Part shown: one piece after another, positions 29,593 to 29,621 of the stretch | How the letters are laid out: each line of letters opens with the position of its first letter | Position numbering within the stretch: the first letter of the stretch is position 1 | Source: an uncultured Lachnospiraceae bacterium | Lineage (GTDB): Bacteria; Bacillota; Clostridia; Lachnospirales; Lachnospiraceae | Length of the DNA stretch: 29,621 nucleotides | Direction of reading: 5' to 3' | Assembly (NCBI GenBank): GCA_910585205.1 | Contig: CAJUCC010000049.1 | Span: 1-29,621 of the forward strand | The notes under the pieces: model-generated | The model's database searches: none | What the model was told of the DNA's origin: nothing | What the model saw: only the letters and a program-made list of their open reading frames with translations | Position numbers and translations under genes: made by a program

Positions 29593-29621
29593 ATTATAGT
29601 GTATCAGTGATACACCTGTCA
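29593..29621 (-). promoter_or_regulatory. RHH promoter with a perfect operator filling its spacer
   Basis: Perfect -10 TATAAT (29593-29598). The -35 is TGACA preceded by a base outside the window, giving TTGACA if that base is T on the minus strand. The 18-bp spacer holds the perfect 17-bp dyad GTGTATCA-C-TGATACAC (29599-29615), so a bound repressor would directly exclude RNA polymerase. Confidence 0.8.

Larger units (their letters stand above)
25735..29621. mobile_element. Integrated mobile element (left end; right end outside the window)
   Basis: From about 25740 rightwards the DNA becomes clearly more AT-rich and the gene content changes to a large serine recombinase, Dam methylase, small phage-like genes, and a ribbon-helix-helix repressor. 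The recombinase sits at the very end, as in Tn5397/TndX-type elements and serine-integrase prophages, and abuts a peptidase gene lacking its 5' half. Prophage, conjugative element and small mobilisable element cannot be told apart here. The attachment core should lie in about 25724-25752. Confidence 0.8.

Noticed and set aside
25740..29621. CRISPR array or toxin-antitoxin pair in the element
   Set aside because: The only repeats are two 18-bp copies, and no toxin-like gene adjoins the RHH gene within the window.

Overview
The window looks like the chromosome of a spore-forming, anaerobic Firmicute, most likely a Lachnospiraceae (Clostridium cluster XIVa) member. This rests on the protein types (type 2 PyrF, an ECF vitamin-type transporter, a CotF-like coat protein, a YozG/DUF2975 pair, a translation GTPase fused to an NYN nuclease), on strong AGGAGG-type ribosome sites, and on near-consensus sigma-A promoters with 17-bp spacers. 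No species can be named from the sequence alone. Nearly every gene is on the minus strand; one regulator gene (19796-20494) is on the plus strand.

Layout, in the direction of minus-strand transcription (right to left). A visibly more AT-rich mobile element fills 29621 to about 25740. It carries a ribbon-helix-helix repressor with a twin operator, a non-coding stretch with repeats and hairpins, small phage-like genes (one frameshifted), a Dam methylase, a short HTH-like reading frame that overlaps a tRNA-like RNA fold, and a large serine recombinase at the very end of the element. The recombinase abuts the 3' half of an M14 peptidase gene, so the element appears to have split that gene. The core chromosome follows: greA, a CotF-like ferritin-fold protein with a large dyad upstream, a histidine phosphatase plus ribosomal-protection-type GTPase/NYN fusion operon, a TrmB regulator divergent from lysA, and a decayed flavodoxin-ferredoxin gene. 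Next come the DUF2975 / YozG-HTH / DUF4173-type membrane protein operon and two sulfur genes, cysK and metY, each with its own promoter. metY leads into an AlkD-like repair gene and a membrane spermidine-synthase-like gene.

Further left lies an ECF transporter operon (S, T and two ATPases) that ends in a TPR lipoprotein translationally coupled to the last ATPase. After it come a secreted Ig-like protein co-transcribed with pyrF and closed by a strong terminator, then pyrE from its own promoter. pyrE continues through two small membrane proteins and a long M29 aminopeptidase into purE and purM, with purM running off the left edge. The left third therefore links pyrimidine and purine nucleotide synthesis, and the middle covers cysteine, methionine and lysine synthesis.

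The points most worth a second look are: the tRNA-like fold lacking a normal anticodon arm inside the element (27603-27668); the GTPase-NYN fusion (20468-23122); the element boundary inside the M14 gene; the RHH twin operator at the right edge; the structured, repeat-bearing region 29032-29366; and several promoter-linked dyads that look like autoregulatory operators.
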